This document shows positions 8,748-17,230 of a DNA stretch of 64,000 nucleotides, piece by piece. The notes under the pieces were generated by a model. It saw only the letters and a program-made list of their open reading frames with translations. It ran no database searches and had not been told where the DNA came from. Both the position numbers and the translations under genes were made by a program. The DNA is from Verrucomicrobiales bacterium (lineage in GTDB: Bacteria > Verrucomicrobiota > Verrucomicrobiia > Verrucomicrobiales > DEV007). Location of the stretch: positions 16,301 to 80,300 of the forward strand of contig JAEUHH010000098.1 of assembly GCA_016795505.1 (NCBI GenBank), given 5' to 3'. The stretch's first letter is position 1. Every line of letters starts with the position of its first letter.

Positions 8748-10415
8748 TCAGTTGACATTGACCATTTCGAGCCAGGCGTTCCGGCAGGCGACGCCCTGAA
8801 GAGCGGAAATGGTGGCGGCATCGGTTTCGCGGTCCAATGTCAGTGTGCCGGCGGTGATGTTGAGGGAACGGTCGGTTCGGATTCCGCCGACCAGTGTGGC
8901 GGCACTGACGGCCGACGTGTTCACAGCGAGTACGTAGTTTTCCACTTCGAGAAGGCCGCGCCAGGTGGGGAATCCCGAGGTGTGGGTGAACGTGGTGGTC
9001 ACGGTGCCAGCGCTGCCCTTGTTCGACAGCGCGAGGATCAGGGGGCGGCCATTCTCTCCCTCCAACTGGAGCGATGTCAGGGTGGGGGCGGAACTGATGC
9101 CATCCTGATAGCCGATGACGATCGGGGTCATGGATGCGGCGGCGGTGGCGGCAGCGGACGTCTCCTGTCCCCTCAGGATGATCGACGTGATGCCTTCGGT
9201 GACGGCAAGAGACCGGGCTTGAGTGTGGTCGAGATCGACATAGAGCAAGCCGGTATTGTCGACGGCGAAGGCGACCGGGTTGTTGCGGATGATGTGCCAC
9301 TTGTGGGCGGGAGTCAGGGGTGCCGTGCCGTTGACCACCTGAATCAGGACATCGCGGGGCAACGGGCTGTTCGAGATCAGGATCGCAGTCAGCACCGTGG
9401 AATCGACCAGGGTGGCTTTGGAAATCAGACTCGTCAGGATGCTCGAACTGAGGAGGCCCTGAGTGCTCAAGGTGGCGGGCAGTGACCCGGGCAGCGGGCT
9501 CGTCAGCGGATCCAGGATGGCGAGCAACGCCGCATCATTGATTCCGGCGGCGACCGTGGCCGCCGCGCTCGTGACCACCTCGGCGGTGCCGCCAGCCAGG
9601 GAAAGGCCGCCCAGGATGCCGACTTTTTCGTCGTAGTCGTTGATCGTCGAGTTCGGATTGCCGAACACGCTCATCTGATTGCTCAGATTGGGTGCGCCGG
9701 CCACGTACCCGGTCGTGGTGGGTGGCAGGGGGCCGTTTTCCGGCAGGATGGCGGTACCTGCGACATTGAGGAGCGCGATTTTCGGGCCAGCATGATTGGC
9801 CATGATGACCCGATCTGTGCGGATGGGTGAGGTGGTGGTCGAGTAAGTGGCTCCGTAGAGGACCGCCCGGCCTTTGACGTGCAGGTTGCCGGCAAGTTCG
9901 GTAGGGGCGGTGCCAGTTCCCCAGGGGCGATTGACCACCAGAAGATCGCCGCCGAGGGCGGGGTGCAGGCTTTTGGCCTGAGCTTGAAACGAGATCGAGG
10001 CGTCGCCGTCGCCGAGCGTCACGGAGATGTCCTGGGTGAAGGATGACAGAGGCAATGCGCCTGTCTTATGAAGACGCAGGGAACTGCTGGCGGCCAGGGG
10101 AGCGGTGGGATAGGTCGCGATCGTGATGCCACCCCAGGAGTCGGCGAGGGATAGGGTGCGGGCGCCTCCGGCAGGTGAGGCGATGGCTCCGAGATCCTGG
10201 CGGAGGAGGGCCTCCTTTGCCAGAGCCCGGCTGTTGGCCAGCTTGGTGCGGCGTTGCAGGGCCACTTCGCGCTCGGCGGTTTCCTGGGTTTTTGCCTGCA
10301 TGAGGGAGAAGAAAGCCGCCGCCCCGATGGTGCCGAGTCCGGCGAGGACCATGCAGATGACGAGGATGCTGCCCCGCTGATGCGCGGCGCGGATGCGATG
10401 GGGGGAGAGTTTCAT
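8748..10415 (-). CDS. PilX-like membrane-anchored protein of the pilus operon
   Basis: Protein of 555 residues starting at the ATG at 10415, immediately after the PulJ-like gene. The N-terminus (HQRGSILVICMVLAGLGTI) resembles PilX/GspK proteins, which have an RG-type leader but no Glu at +5. The long extracytoplasmic part is rich in Ser, Thr, Ala and small hydrophobics and contains no recognised domain; stretches such as NLHVKGRAVLYGATYS suggest beta-helical folding. Position between PulJ-like and PilV-like genes supports a minor pilin or fibre-initiation role. Low sequence recognisability makes the exact role uncertain. Confidence 0.72.
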   Translation of the reverse strand: MKLSPHRIRAAHQRGSILVICMVLAGLGTIGAAAFFSLMQAKTQETAEREVALQRRTKLANSRALAKEALLRQDLGAIASPAGGARTLSLADSWGGITIATYPTAPLAASSSLRLHKTGALPLSSFTQDISVTLGDGDASISFQAQAKSLHPALGGDLLVVNRPWGTGTAPTELAGNLHVKGRAVLYGATYSTTTSPIRTDRVIMANHAGPKIALLNVAGTAILPENGPLPPTTTGYVAGAPNLSNQMSVFGNPNSTINDYDEKVGILGGLSLAGGTAEVVTSAAATVAAGINDAALLAILDPLTSPLPGSLPATLSTQGLLSSSILTSLISKATLVDSTVLTAILISNSPLPRDVLIQVVNGTAPLTPAHKWHIIRNNPVAFAVDNTGLLYVDLDHTQARSLAVTEGITSIILRGQETSAAATAAASMTPIVIGYQDGISSAPTLTSLQLEGENGRPLILALSNKGSAGTVTTTFTHTSGFPTWRGLLEVENYVLAVNTSAVSAATLVGGIRTDRSLNITAGTLTLDRETDAATISALQGVACRNAWLEMVNVN

Positions 10416-10417
10416 CG

Positions 10418-11392
10418 TCAGAGGGAGGGGAACAGGGGGGCGGTGAGCAGGAAGCCGGTCTTGCCAGCCAACTGTCCATAGGCCTGCCGCGGATCGGTGG
10501 CGGCAGCCGGCAGGGCGGCGGTCTCGACCCGCATCGGATTGATGGAGGGGTCGGGCAGCCAGATGAGGTAGAACGGGCTGCTGCGGCCCTTTTTGAACCG
10601 GTCGATGGCATCGCCCTCCGTCCGGGCGAGGCGGGCCCGACTCTCGAAGGTCACGAAGGTGGGCAGCAGGGCCGATTCGGGGCCTTCCTCGTAAAAGATG
10701 TCGTAGTAATGGGTCAGGGCGCCGTTCTTGTAGCGGCGGACGGAGGCGTAGATGCCCGCAGGCGAGGTGATGTTGACGTAGTCGATCTCGTAAACGGCCT
10801 GGACCTTGAGATAATCCGCCTGATTGGTGGGAGCGATGAGAAAGATGGTGGTATTGGGAGTCGAGGTGGCGGGGACGTTCCGGCAGGCAGCGAAGATGGA
10901 AGCCGAAGCGGGCTCGGCGGTGGCGAGGTATTGACGGAAGGCTTCGGGAGAATCGAGCACCGGCTTTGTGGCGGCGGGATCGGAGTAGGGCCAGGCCAGC
11001 CACTCGGGACGAATGGTGTTCAGGCCGGACCGGGCGAGGCAGTAGACGCCCTCCGAGCGGCTCACGTCCTCGTAGAACTGGTCGCGCATCTCATTGACGA
11101 AGGCGAGGCGCCCGTAGTTGGGGGCTCCGGAGACCTGGACTTTTGAGGATGAGAGGCTGTAGAAGTTGCTGTTGTTGGCTGTGCCGATGGTCAGGTCGTG
11201 GATCGACGAGAAATGACGTGAGTTCTGCGTGATCGCGCTGAGGGCCATCGCCGCGGTCCCGATGAACATCGCGGACAGGGACATGGCCACGAGCATCTCC
11301 ACAAAGGTAAAGCCCTGCCCCGTGGGCGGGCTGTGCCGGAGGGAGATCTGACGGGAAGGGCGCATCAATCCGGTGGGGGCTAAGAGGGTCAC
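10418..11392 (-). CDS. PulJ/PilW-like minor prepilin
   Basis: Prepilin of 324 residues with a long leader ending GQG|FTFVEMLVAM (cleaved after G27, Glu32 at +5). Length and C-terminal region, with alternating polar strands and several Tyr/Phe-rich segments, fit PilW/PulJ minor pilins. Its start overlaps the stop of the PilP-like gene by 4 bp (ATGA), indicating translational coupling, and it ends 2 bp before the PilX-like gene. Confidence 0.83.
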   Translation of the reverse strand: MTLLAPTGLMRPSRQISLRHSPPTGQGFTFVEMLVAMSLSAMFIGTAAMALSAITQNSRHFSSIHDLTIGTANNSNFYSLSSSKVQVSGAPNYGRLAFVNEMRDQFYEDVSRSEGVYCLARSGLNTIRPEWLAWPYSDPAATKPVLDSPEAFRQYLATAEPASASIFAACRNVPATSTPNTTIFLIAPTNQADYLKVQAVYEIDYVNITSPAGIYASVRRYKNGALTHYYDIFYEEGPESALLPTFVTFESRARLARTEGDAIDRFKKGRSSPFYLIWLPDPSINPMRVETAALPAAATDPRQAYGQLAGKTGFLLTAPLFPSL

Positions 11393-12096
11393 TGACCTTC
11401 GGTGAAAGCTTCGACCGGGATGTTGTTCGGCCGTTTGTCGGCGGCGATCTGGTCCGCATTGGGTGCGGCCGGACCATTCGGTCGGAAGACGCCGAAGCGG
11501 ATCGTTTCACTGTCCTCCTCGGATTCGGTCTGGCCTTTGAGGACAAAGTGCACCTTGGGAGACAGGTCGTAGGGCAGGATGAGACGTTTGCCGGTAAGTT
11601 TTCCCGTCTCGAGATCAATCCAGGCCAGTTCGATGGCATTATCTTTCACATTCTCGACGATCAAATTCTCGGTCTGATCCTCGATCACCTGATCGACGAG
11701 TTTTCCCCGTTCGAAAATGATCTCGCCGGCGAGGACGCGCAGGCCCTTCGGTCCGTAGCTGCGTCCGGTAATGGGTAGGGCCATCAGCATGTCGCGGATC
11801 AGATCGGCCTCGGTCTCCTGCTCGGAGTTTTCCGTGATGAGATCGACATCCGGGTTGCGTCGGGCAAAAGGATTGCGCTCTTCGGGTTTCAGGACGAGGG
11901 CACGCTTGTCGTCGGGCATCAGGGTGACGACCCGGTTGCGGGTGAAGGAAGCCGGAGGCGGTGTGCCCGGTGCGCCGGGGACTGCCGGAGTGCCGGGAGC
12001 CGCCGGTTGAGCGGCAGGCGCCGGCGTTTGGCCGTTGGCCTGGGCCAGGATCCCGGTCAGGCAGAGGAGGGTGGCGAGGCAGGAAGGCGCTTTCAT
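11389..12096 (-). CDS. PilP-like periplasmic protein of the pilus operon
   Basis: Exported protein of 235 residues: signal peptide of about 22 residues (CLATLLCLTGILAQANG), then a Pro/Ala linker, then a small folded domain that includes GLRVLAGEIIFERGKLVDQV. It follows PilO- and PilN-like genes, exactly where PilP sits in PilMNOP operons, and overlaps both neighbours by 4 bp. PilP normally links the inner-membrane PilN-PilO complex to the secretin. There is no clear lipobox. Role assigned mainly by position. Confidence 0.65.
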   Translation of the reverse strand: MKAPSCLATLLCLTGILAQANGQTPAPAAQPAAPGTPAVPGAPGTPPPASFTRNRVVTLMPDDKRALVLKPEERNPFARRNPDVDLITENSEQETEADLIRDMLMALPITGRSYGPKGLRVLAGEIIFERGKLVDQVIEDQTENLIVENVKDNAIELAWIDLETGKLTGKRLILPYDLSPKVHFVLKGQTESEEDSETIRFGVFRPNGPAAPNADQIAADKRPNNIPVEAFTEGQ

Positions 12097-12674
12097 GACT
12101 TGGCGAGTTCAGCTGCGGTGGCTTCGGCAATGGTGGGGCTCATGATGGGCATCTCCAGCTTGAGCTTGACGCGAATGTTGTTGGCGCGGTCGCCGCGGAT
12201 GATGTTGCAGCCGGTGATGCGGCAGTTGGGGACGGTTTCCTCGAGTTTTCCGAGCCAGTTGAGGGTCTTGACGTAATCGTCCTCGAACTCGAGTTCGCCC
12301 TCCAGAGCCCCGATGAGAATGCCTTTGTCTTCGGGGGCGAATTCCTTCATTTGGAAACGATTCGAAAGCAGGAAGACCTTGCCTTCGCGGACGGCGTCGC
12401 TGATGCGCTGCTCGCCTTCCTGCGGCGTGGTGGCCGCCCGAAAATGGGGGAACCACTTTTTGTAGCCTTCGCGCAGCTCGAACGTCTCGCGTTCCAGGGC
12501 GATCAGGCCGGTTTCGGCGATGCCGCGTTGGAACTGGGCCGTCTCGGCTTCGGCCTGGGCGGCTTCGGCCGCTTGTTGGGCCTTGGTGGTGCGGTTGCGC
12601 ATTTCCTGTGTGCCATAGAGCAACCCGCCGATGACGACGAGCAGGAAGAAGCAGGCCATTTTGTGGTTGTTCAT
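12093..12674 (-). CDS. PilO-like alignment protein
   Basis: Protein of 193 residues with a short cytoplasmic tail, one membrane helix (about 7-22), an Ala/Glu/Gln-rich coiled coil (about 30-75) and a C-terminal alpha/beta domain. This is the PilO/GspM pattern. The fold and the position between PilN-like and PilP-like genes support a role in the PilN-PilO inner-membrane alignment complex. Sequence alone is too divergent to prove it. Confidence 0.68.
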   Translation of the reverse strand: MNNHKMACFFLLVVIGGLLYGTQEMRNRTTKAQQAAEAAQAEAETAQFQRGIAETGLIALERETFELREGYKKWFPHFRAATTPQEGEQRISDAVREGKVFLLSNRFQMKEFAPEDKGILIGALEGELEFEDDYVKTLNWLGKLEETVPNCRITGCNIIRGDRANNIRVKLKLEMPIMSPTIAEATAAELAKS

Positions 12675-12714
12675 GGATGCGGAGTGGGTGGGGTAGCGGG
12701 TTTGCGGATAGGGA

Positions 12715-13266
12715 TCACTCGCCTTTGCGCCAGATGAGGGTCGCCTGGAAGTCGAGGGCGTTTTCCGCCTTCACCTGTTGGGCCGAGTAGGTTTGGTAAT
12801 CGATCGCGGCGAGGGCATCGAGGGTGGATTCCAACTGTTCGGTGCCGGCGTTGTTGATCTTGAGCGACAGGAACAGGTGGGCGGGCATCTGGGGATTTCG
12901 GTCGAGATTGAGCTCGGCGATGGTGGCATTGGCCTGCATGCTGCGGGAAATGGTGGAGCTGATCGGCTGCACCGCGCGCGATCCCTCGACCCAGTTGGCA
13001 ATACGCTCGGCGGACTGGGCTTCCGACACGACCTGGGCCTGCTTCGCCGTGATGCTGTCCTGCTGGGACTTGGCGTCCGCGATCTCCAACTGCCAGGATT
13101 TCTCCTCCTGTTGGTAGGCGCGATAACTGGTGTAGAGGTAAAGATTGAAGAAGATGGCTACGATGGTGGTGGCATAGAAGCCGATCGGAACCAGCCGATA
13201 AACGCTGGGCAGGCCGCCCGAGATGTTCGGCCGGTCGGTCTTGATGTCCTGAACGATGAAGTGCAT
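12715..13266 (-). CDS. PilN-like alignment protein
   Basis: Protein of 183 residues: short cytoplasmic N-terminus, one membrane helix (about 27-48), a coiled coil rich in Gln/Glu/Ala, and a small periplasmic domain ending in beta strands (ALDFQATLIW). In known systems the PilN cytoplasmic tail binds PilM, encoded here immediately upstream. Position and architecture both support the call; no diagnostic motif such as INLLP is present at the N-terminus, so it is a divergent member. Confidence 0.66.
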   Translation of the reverse strand: MHFIVQDIKTDRPNISGGLPSVYRLVPIGFYATTIVAIFFNLYLYTSYRAYQQEEKSWQLEIADAKSQQDSITAKQAQVVSEAQSAERIANWVEGSRAVQPISSTISRSMQANATIAELNLDRNPQMPAHLFLSLKINNAGTEQLESTLDALAAIDYQTYSAQQVKAENALDFQATLIWRKGE

Positions 13267-13312
13267 GGCAGTGAGAGTGGAAGGGGGCGGGACCGTGAAG
13301 GGGAACGGGAGA

Positions 13313-14179
13313 TCAGTGGCGGGCCATCAGATTCCAGAGGTGATGTTGTTCCGTCAGGTTGGTGACCGAGAAATTGCCGAGCTGGGGCAGGTAGTCGCGT
13401 TCGAACTCCGTGCCCGGCTCGTCGGCCATGAACAGGATGCGGGTGTGGGGGGTGGCATCCTTCAGAAACGGTTTCACCACCTGTGAGATGGCATTGGCAT
13501 CCTGAGGCGGCAGCCCGCTGCGGCAGCGTGCGTCCTGCCACTGGCCACCTTTCTGGCGCATGACAAAGAGGGATTGATTGACCCAGGTGATGAGCAGGAT
13601 GTCCTGTCCCTTCAGCGCATTGTCGGAGTGGATGCGGGTCAGGGCCTGGGTGGTGAGGGCGAAGAGCCCGCAGCAGATCCGGGCGGGCCGGAGATTGTGG
13701 TTGCGCAGGGAATCCTCGATCGACTGGATCAGCGAACTGTCGCAGGCCATCAGGAGACTGGAACTGGTCTCGGAGCTGTGGTAGAGGGCGTAGCGCTTGG
13801 CCCGGTCGTACTTGGTACCGAGGACGCTCTTGGGGTTGTTCCGGATGGTCTCCTCCCAACCGGCCTTGCGACTGAGGTTGTGCTCCATGGTGATGATGAA
13901 GCGGGAGTTTACCGAGATGCCCAGCCAGCCATCGTCGGTGCGGCTGCGCCATTCGTCGGCCATGCTGGCGGACACGTCGATGAATTCGCCATCGGCGTAG
14001 CCGGTGTCCTCGACTTTCTGCTTCTTCGAAAGCATGCACCAGTCCACCCGGCCGCGGCTCACGTTGACGAGCACGGACCGGCGGTTCGGAAAGCGCCGGG
14101 ACCACGGGGCCGATGCGTTGTCCGGCTCCGGCCGGAAGGCGGCAAAGGTGAGGACGTCTTTGATGTCGCGGAATTCCAT
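13313..14179 (-). CDS. PilM-like actin-fold protein (divergent)
   Basis: Soluble protein of 288 residues, shorter than typical PilM (about 350). Strand-rich segments such as RRSVLVNVSRGRVDWCML and DILLITWVNQSLFVM resemble the phosphate-binding loops of the actin fold, but canonical PilM motifs are not obvious. It lies between pilT and the PilN-like gene with 6-bp and about 46-bp gaps, where PilM would be expected. Assignment is mainly by context and size class. Confidence 0.58.
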   Translation of the reverse strand: MEFRDIKDVLTFAAFRPEPDNASAPWSRRFPNRRSVLVNVSRGRVDWCMLSKKQKVEDTGYADGEFIDVSASMADEWRSRTDDGWLGISVNSRFIITMEHNLSRKAGWEETIRNNPKSVLGTKYDRAKRYALYHSSETSSSLLMACDSSLIQSIEDSLRNHNLRPARICCGLFALTTQALTRIHSDNALKGQDILLITWVNQSLFVMRQKGGQWQDARCRSGLPPQDANAISQVVKPFLKDATPHTRILFMADEPGTEFERDYLPQLGNFSVTNLTEQHHLWNLMARH

Positions 14180-14184
14180 AACGG

Positions 14185-15249
14185 TCAGGAGTTGAGTTGA
14201 TTGTTCTCCGCGGCTTCCTCGTAGAGGAACTCGGAGACTTCATGTTCGCTGAATCCGGTCTTGCGTTTCACGCTGGGGATCCAGCCTTCGTATTCGCGTT
14301 GCTTGATGCTGTGGTCGAAGTTCTGCATGCCCTTGGTGGTGCCGGTCTCCAACTCATGCTCGAGGCGTTTGAAGTCACCGCGGCGGATCATGCCGGTTAC
14401 CGAATCGTAGGGGAAAAGGACCTCGTGGACGGGGAAGCGGCGGTCCCTCGTCTTGTCAAACAACAGCCGCTGGCAGAGGATCATGCGCATGGAGTCGGCG
14501 AAGGAGTGCATTGCATTCTCCAGCCGGTCACTCGGGATGAGTTTGAGGAACCGCTGCACCGTCTGGGCGGCGGACGAGGTATGCATGGTTGCGACGACGA
14601 CGTGGCCGGTCTCGGAGGCCTGGAGGGCGATCTCGGCGGTTTCGCCGTCGCGGATTTCCCCGATCACGATGACATCAGGCGCCTGCCGGAGGGCGGCTCG
14701 CAGTGACATCCCGAAGTCCAGCTCGTCCGAGCCGATCTCGCGCTGTGTGATCAGGGAGGGCAGGTTGGTGGGCAGGATGTACTCGATCGGATCCTCGAAG
14801 GTGATGACATGCTCGCGCCGGCGGGAGGCGCGGGATGTCACCAGCGATGCGATGGTGGTCGATTTACCCGATCCGGTTGCCCCGCAGACGAGGATCAGAC
14901 CGTTGGTCGCCTCGAGGAAGGCCTTCATCGCCGCCGGTGGCAGGGAGATCTGTTCCGGAGTCGGGATGTTGGAGGGCAACAGTCGGAAGACCCAACGCAG
15001 ACGGCCGCGGGTGACCAGCTTGTTGACACGGAACCGCAGAGGACCGATCTGCCAGGCATAGTCCTCGCATCCCGGGGTCACCGGCATGGCGTGCTCCGGC
15101 TGAAAGACAAAGGAATCGGAGATCAGTTCGCCATTTTTCCGGTAGAGCAGGCGCTCCCAGGGCGTGATGTAAAAATCGCTGATGCCGCTCTGCTGCGAGA
15201 GATGCATGATGCGATTGCCCAGCGGGCTTCTTTCGTCCAGTCCTTCCAT
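14185..15249 (-). CDS. pilT: Twitching motility retraction ATPase PilT
   Basis: Hexameric ATPase that depolymerises the pilus. The 354-residue protein has Walker A GATGSGKS (123-130), Asp box FEDPIEY (151-157), Walker B PDVIVIGEIRD (191-201), and His box TGHVVVATMHT (214-224). After the motor, TGMIRRGDFKRLEHEL and GMQNFD correspond to the AIRNLIRE and GMQTLD segments of PilT. There are no CxxC pairs, unlike PilB. It lies second in the leftward operon. Its presence argues for a retractable pilus rather than a pure type II secretion system. Confidence 0.93.
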   Translation of the reverse strand: MEGLDERSPLGNRIMHLSQQSGISDFYITPWERLLYRKNGELISDSFVFQPEHAMPVTPGCEDYAWQIGPLRFRVNKLVTRGRLRWVFRLLPSNIPTPEQISLPPAAMKAFLEATNGLILVCGATGSGKSTTIASLVTSRASRRREHVITFEDPIEYILPTNLPSLITQREIGSDELDFGMSLRAALRQAPDVIVIGEIRDGETAEIALQASETGHVVVATMHTSSAAQTVQRFLKLIPSDRLENAMHSFADSMRMILCQRLLFDKTRDRRFPVHEVLFPYDSVTGMIRRGDFKRLEHELETGTTKGMQNFDHSIKQREYEGWIPSVKRKTGFSEHEVSEFLYEEAAENNQLNS

Positions 15250-15291
15250 GGTGTGGAATCGATGAGGGGTGTTGGCTTGGTGGGGCGGGGG

Positions 15292-17094
15292 TCAGGGATT
15301 GGCGATGAACCGTCCGTTGATGGTGCCGGTCCCGGTCGCGCCTTCGTAAACGTGGAATTCGTTCGAGGTGGAGAAGCCGAAGGAGTCCGATCCGCCGAAC
15401 TCGAGGGCCAGGGTGTATTTGATGCCGTCGATGTTCAGTCCGATATTCTGAGTCAGGTTGGTGATGCGCACAAAGTCCGCGCTGGAGCGGGCGTCGCCGG
15501 TGTTCTCGGTGTTGATGAGCTCGAAATTGAGCGCGAACTGGATGGACTGGGCCGGATCGGCCAGGGCGATGTCGATGCGCAACTGCACGCCGCTCGCGTG
15601 GGAGTCGTTGAAGGTGGTGCCATTGTGATAGGCCAATTCGCCGATCTTGAAGGGCGTGTTCGTCGCGATGGCGGCGAAGTTGTCAGGCGTGAACCGCAGG
15701 GTATTTGGCACGCCCGCATCGACGATCTCACCGTTGAGATCGATCGTGGGATCACCGTGGGAAAAGAATCGACCGCTGTCCTCGAACTTGTGGACCAGAG
15801 TGGGGCCGCCAGTGGCGTTCTGGAAGGTCCCATTCACGGTGCCGTTGAGGTCGGTGGCGATGGGGTAGTAGAAATCGGAGCGGATGGTGGAGCTTTCGAA
15901 CGCGTCCCCGTTTTTCGACACATACTGGGCGCTGAGCGTCTGGTTCTTGTTCACCGTGATGGAGCCGCTGTAGGCTGTCCAGGCGCCCGAATCGATGCGA
16001 TACAGCGCATCGGCCAAGCCGGGGGCCGGCACATTGTTCAAAGACACGGTGAGGGGAAAGCTGGACCGCGGATAGGAGCCGCCGGGCAGACTGAAGATCG
16101 GCGTCGGGAGCTTCGGCGGAGTCGGGATCGAGTAGTAGCCGTAGCTCTGATAGCTGTCCTGATAGTTGACCGTATCCGTGGCGATGGAGCGGGCCCAGAC
16201 AGAGCCATTCTTGGGCACTGAAAGCGTCTGCCCGCCATAATCAGCCCAGTCGGTCCACACATTGTTGAAATAGGTGGCGAATTGGGTCTTCCCGACTGCC
16301 GGAGAGGCGAGATTCCCGATCTTTACTGGCAGGGGGAAGGCGCTGTGGGCGTAGTAGCCACCCGGCGGATCCAGAGTCGGCGTGGCCAGCCGCAGGCGGG
16401 GGTCGACGACGGGAGGCTCCGGCTCGGGTTCGGGCTCCGGCTCGGGCTCTGGTTCCGGAGTCGTGGTCGGCGGCGGGATGGAATCGGCGGGAGCCTTGGA
16501 GACAGGCACCTGGGTCAGATTGGGCAAGTTGGTGGGATTGGTCAGGGAGTTGTTGTAATCCCACACCCAGCCGTCGCTGCCGGAGTAGACGACCGCCCCC
16601 TGGGCTCGCGTCTCGTTGGCGATGTTCATCTCGTTGAGGGCGGGGTCGATGGCGAAGCGCACCCCGTCGCCGGCATTCACCACGTTGAAACGACGGTTTC
16701 CCGCATCGTAAACCGCGCGCAGTTCCTTCGCACCGGCGGTCACGGGCACCGCCACGATGCGGGGATCGATCATGCGTCCGGAAGGTCCGCCCGTGTGGCG
16801 CTTGGCGTCTGCCTTGTCCCGCTGGGTCTTGAGCTTCGCCAGGACATCGCCGGCCGACGTGGCGGTATCGAGCGAGCCGCCATTGGCGAGATAGGTGTCG
16901 ATCGCCGAGTTCAGGGTGGCGACATCGGACCGCAGCTTCTCTCCCTTGGCGACATTCGAGATGCTCCCGGTCGCTACCATGGCCACGGCGCCGAGGATCC
17001 CGATGACGGTGATGGTGATCATCACCTCCATCAGCGAGAAGCCTCTCCGGGATTGAGGAGGGGCCAGTAAGGGGAGTGTGGCAGGTTTTTCCAT
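15292..17094 (-). CDS. Prepilin fused to repeat and anchor-type domains (putative pilus adhesin)
   Basis: First gene of the leftward pilus operon, 600 residues from the ATG at 17094. Residues 1-45 form a canonical prepilin signal (QSRRG|FSLMEV, cleaved after G18, Glu23 at +5) and helix. A pilin-like segment to about 190 is followed by a Pro-Glu repeat linker. Next come two related Tyr-rich modules, each starting with a PGG(Y/S) turn and similar to chitobiase C-terminal type repeats. The C-terminal 150 residues resemble the domain called choice-of-anchor K in PVC proteins. Such a protein could sit at the fibre tip and bind a surface or glycan. Domain names are from memory; the adhesin role is inference. 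Confidence 0.75.
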   Translation of the reverse strand: MEKPATLPLLAPPQSRRGFSLMEVMITITVIGILGAVAMVATGSISNVAKGEKLRSDVATLNSAIDTYLANGGSLDTATSAGDVLAKLKTQRDKADAKRHTGGPSGRMIDPRIVAVPVTAGAKELRAVYDAGNRRFNVVNAGDGVRFAIDPALNEMNIANETRAQGAVVYSGSDGWVWDYNNSLTNPTNLPNLTQVPVSKAPADSIPPPTTTPEPEPEPEPEPEPEPPVVDPRLRLATPTLDPPGGYYAHSAFPLPVKIGNLASPAVGKTQFATYFNNVWTDWADYGGQTLSVPKNGSVWARSIATDTVNYQDSYQSYGYYSIPTPPKLPTPIFSLPGGSYPRSSFPLTVSLNNVPAPGLADALYRIDSGAWTAYSGSITVNKNQTLSAQYVSKNGDAFESSTIRSDFYYPIATDLNGTVNGTFQNATGGPTLVHKFEDSGRFFSHGDPTIDLNGEIVDAGVPNTLRFTPDNFAAIATNTPFKIGELAYHNGTTFNDSHASGVQLRIDIALADPAQSIQFALNFELINTENTGDARSSADFVRITNLTQNIGLNIDGIKYTLALEFGGSDSFGFSTSNEFHVYEGATGTGTINGRFIANP

Positions 17095-17115
17095 TGGAGG
17101 ACGGGCTATAATTGC

Positions 17116-17177
17116 AAAAATTATCATAACTACTCGACGGGTCAAAGAAAAAAGATTTAGAAATCGTGATAATTTTT
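17116..17177. promoter_or_regulatory. Inverted repeat in the divergent pilus promoter region
   Basis: AAAAATTATCA (17116-17126) and its exact complement TGATAATTTTT (17167-17177) flank 40 bp between the divergent adhesin and secretin genes. The left arm includes the leftward -10 element and the right arm ends just before the rightward -35. This symmetric layout could be bound by one regulator controlling both directions. Confidence 0.5.
17118..17145 (-). promoter_or_regulatory. Leftward promoter of the pilus operon
   Basis: The minus strand reads TTGACC (17145-17140), 16 bases, TAATTT (17123-17118), then TTGC. The predicted leader before the ATG at 17094 is short, about 17 bases. The same TTGAC(C/T)...GATAATTTTTGC arrangement occurs in front of the bactofilin gene. 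Confidence 0.5.
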
Positions 17178-17178
17178 C

Positions 17179-17206
17179 TTGATCTTATTTTTATGAAAAT
17201 TATAAT
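17179..17206 (+). promoter_or_regulatory. Rightward promoter of the secretin gene
   Basis: TTGATC (17179-17184), a 16-base AT-rich spacer and a perfect TATAAT (17201-17206) precede the secretin ATG at 17231, giving a leader of under 20 bases without a Shine-Dalgarno sequence. Confidence 0.6.
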
Positions 17207-17230
17207 TACGCATCATCGACCCCTTTTCTG

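Noticed and set aside
8748..11003. N-terminal extension of the PilX-like gene to 11003
   Set aside because: The extra 196 codons overlap the PulJ-like gene and read as low-complexity shadow sequence; the ATG at 10415 gives a proper leader.
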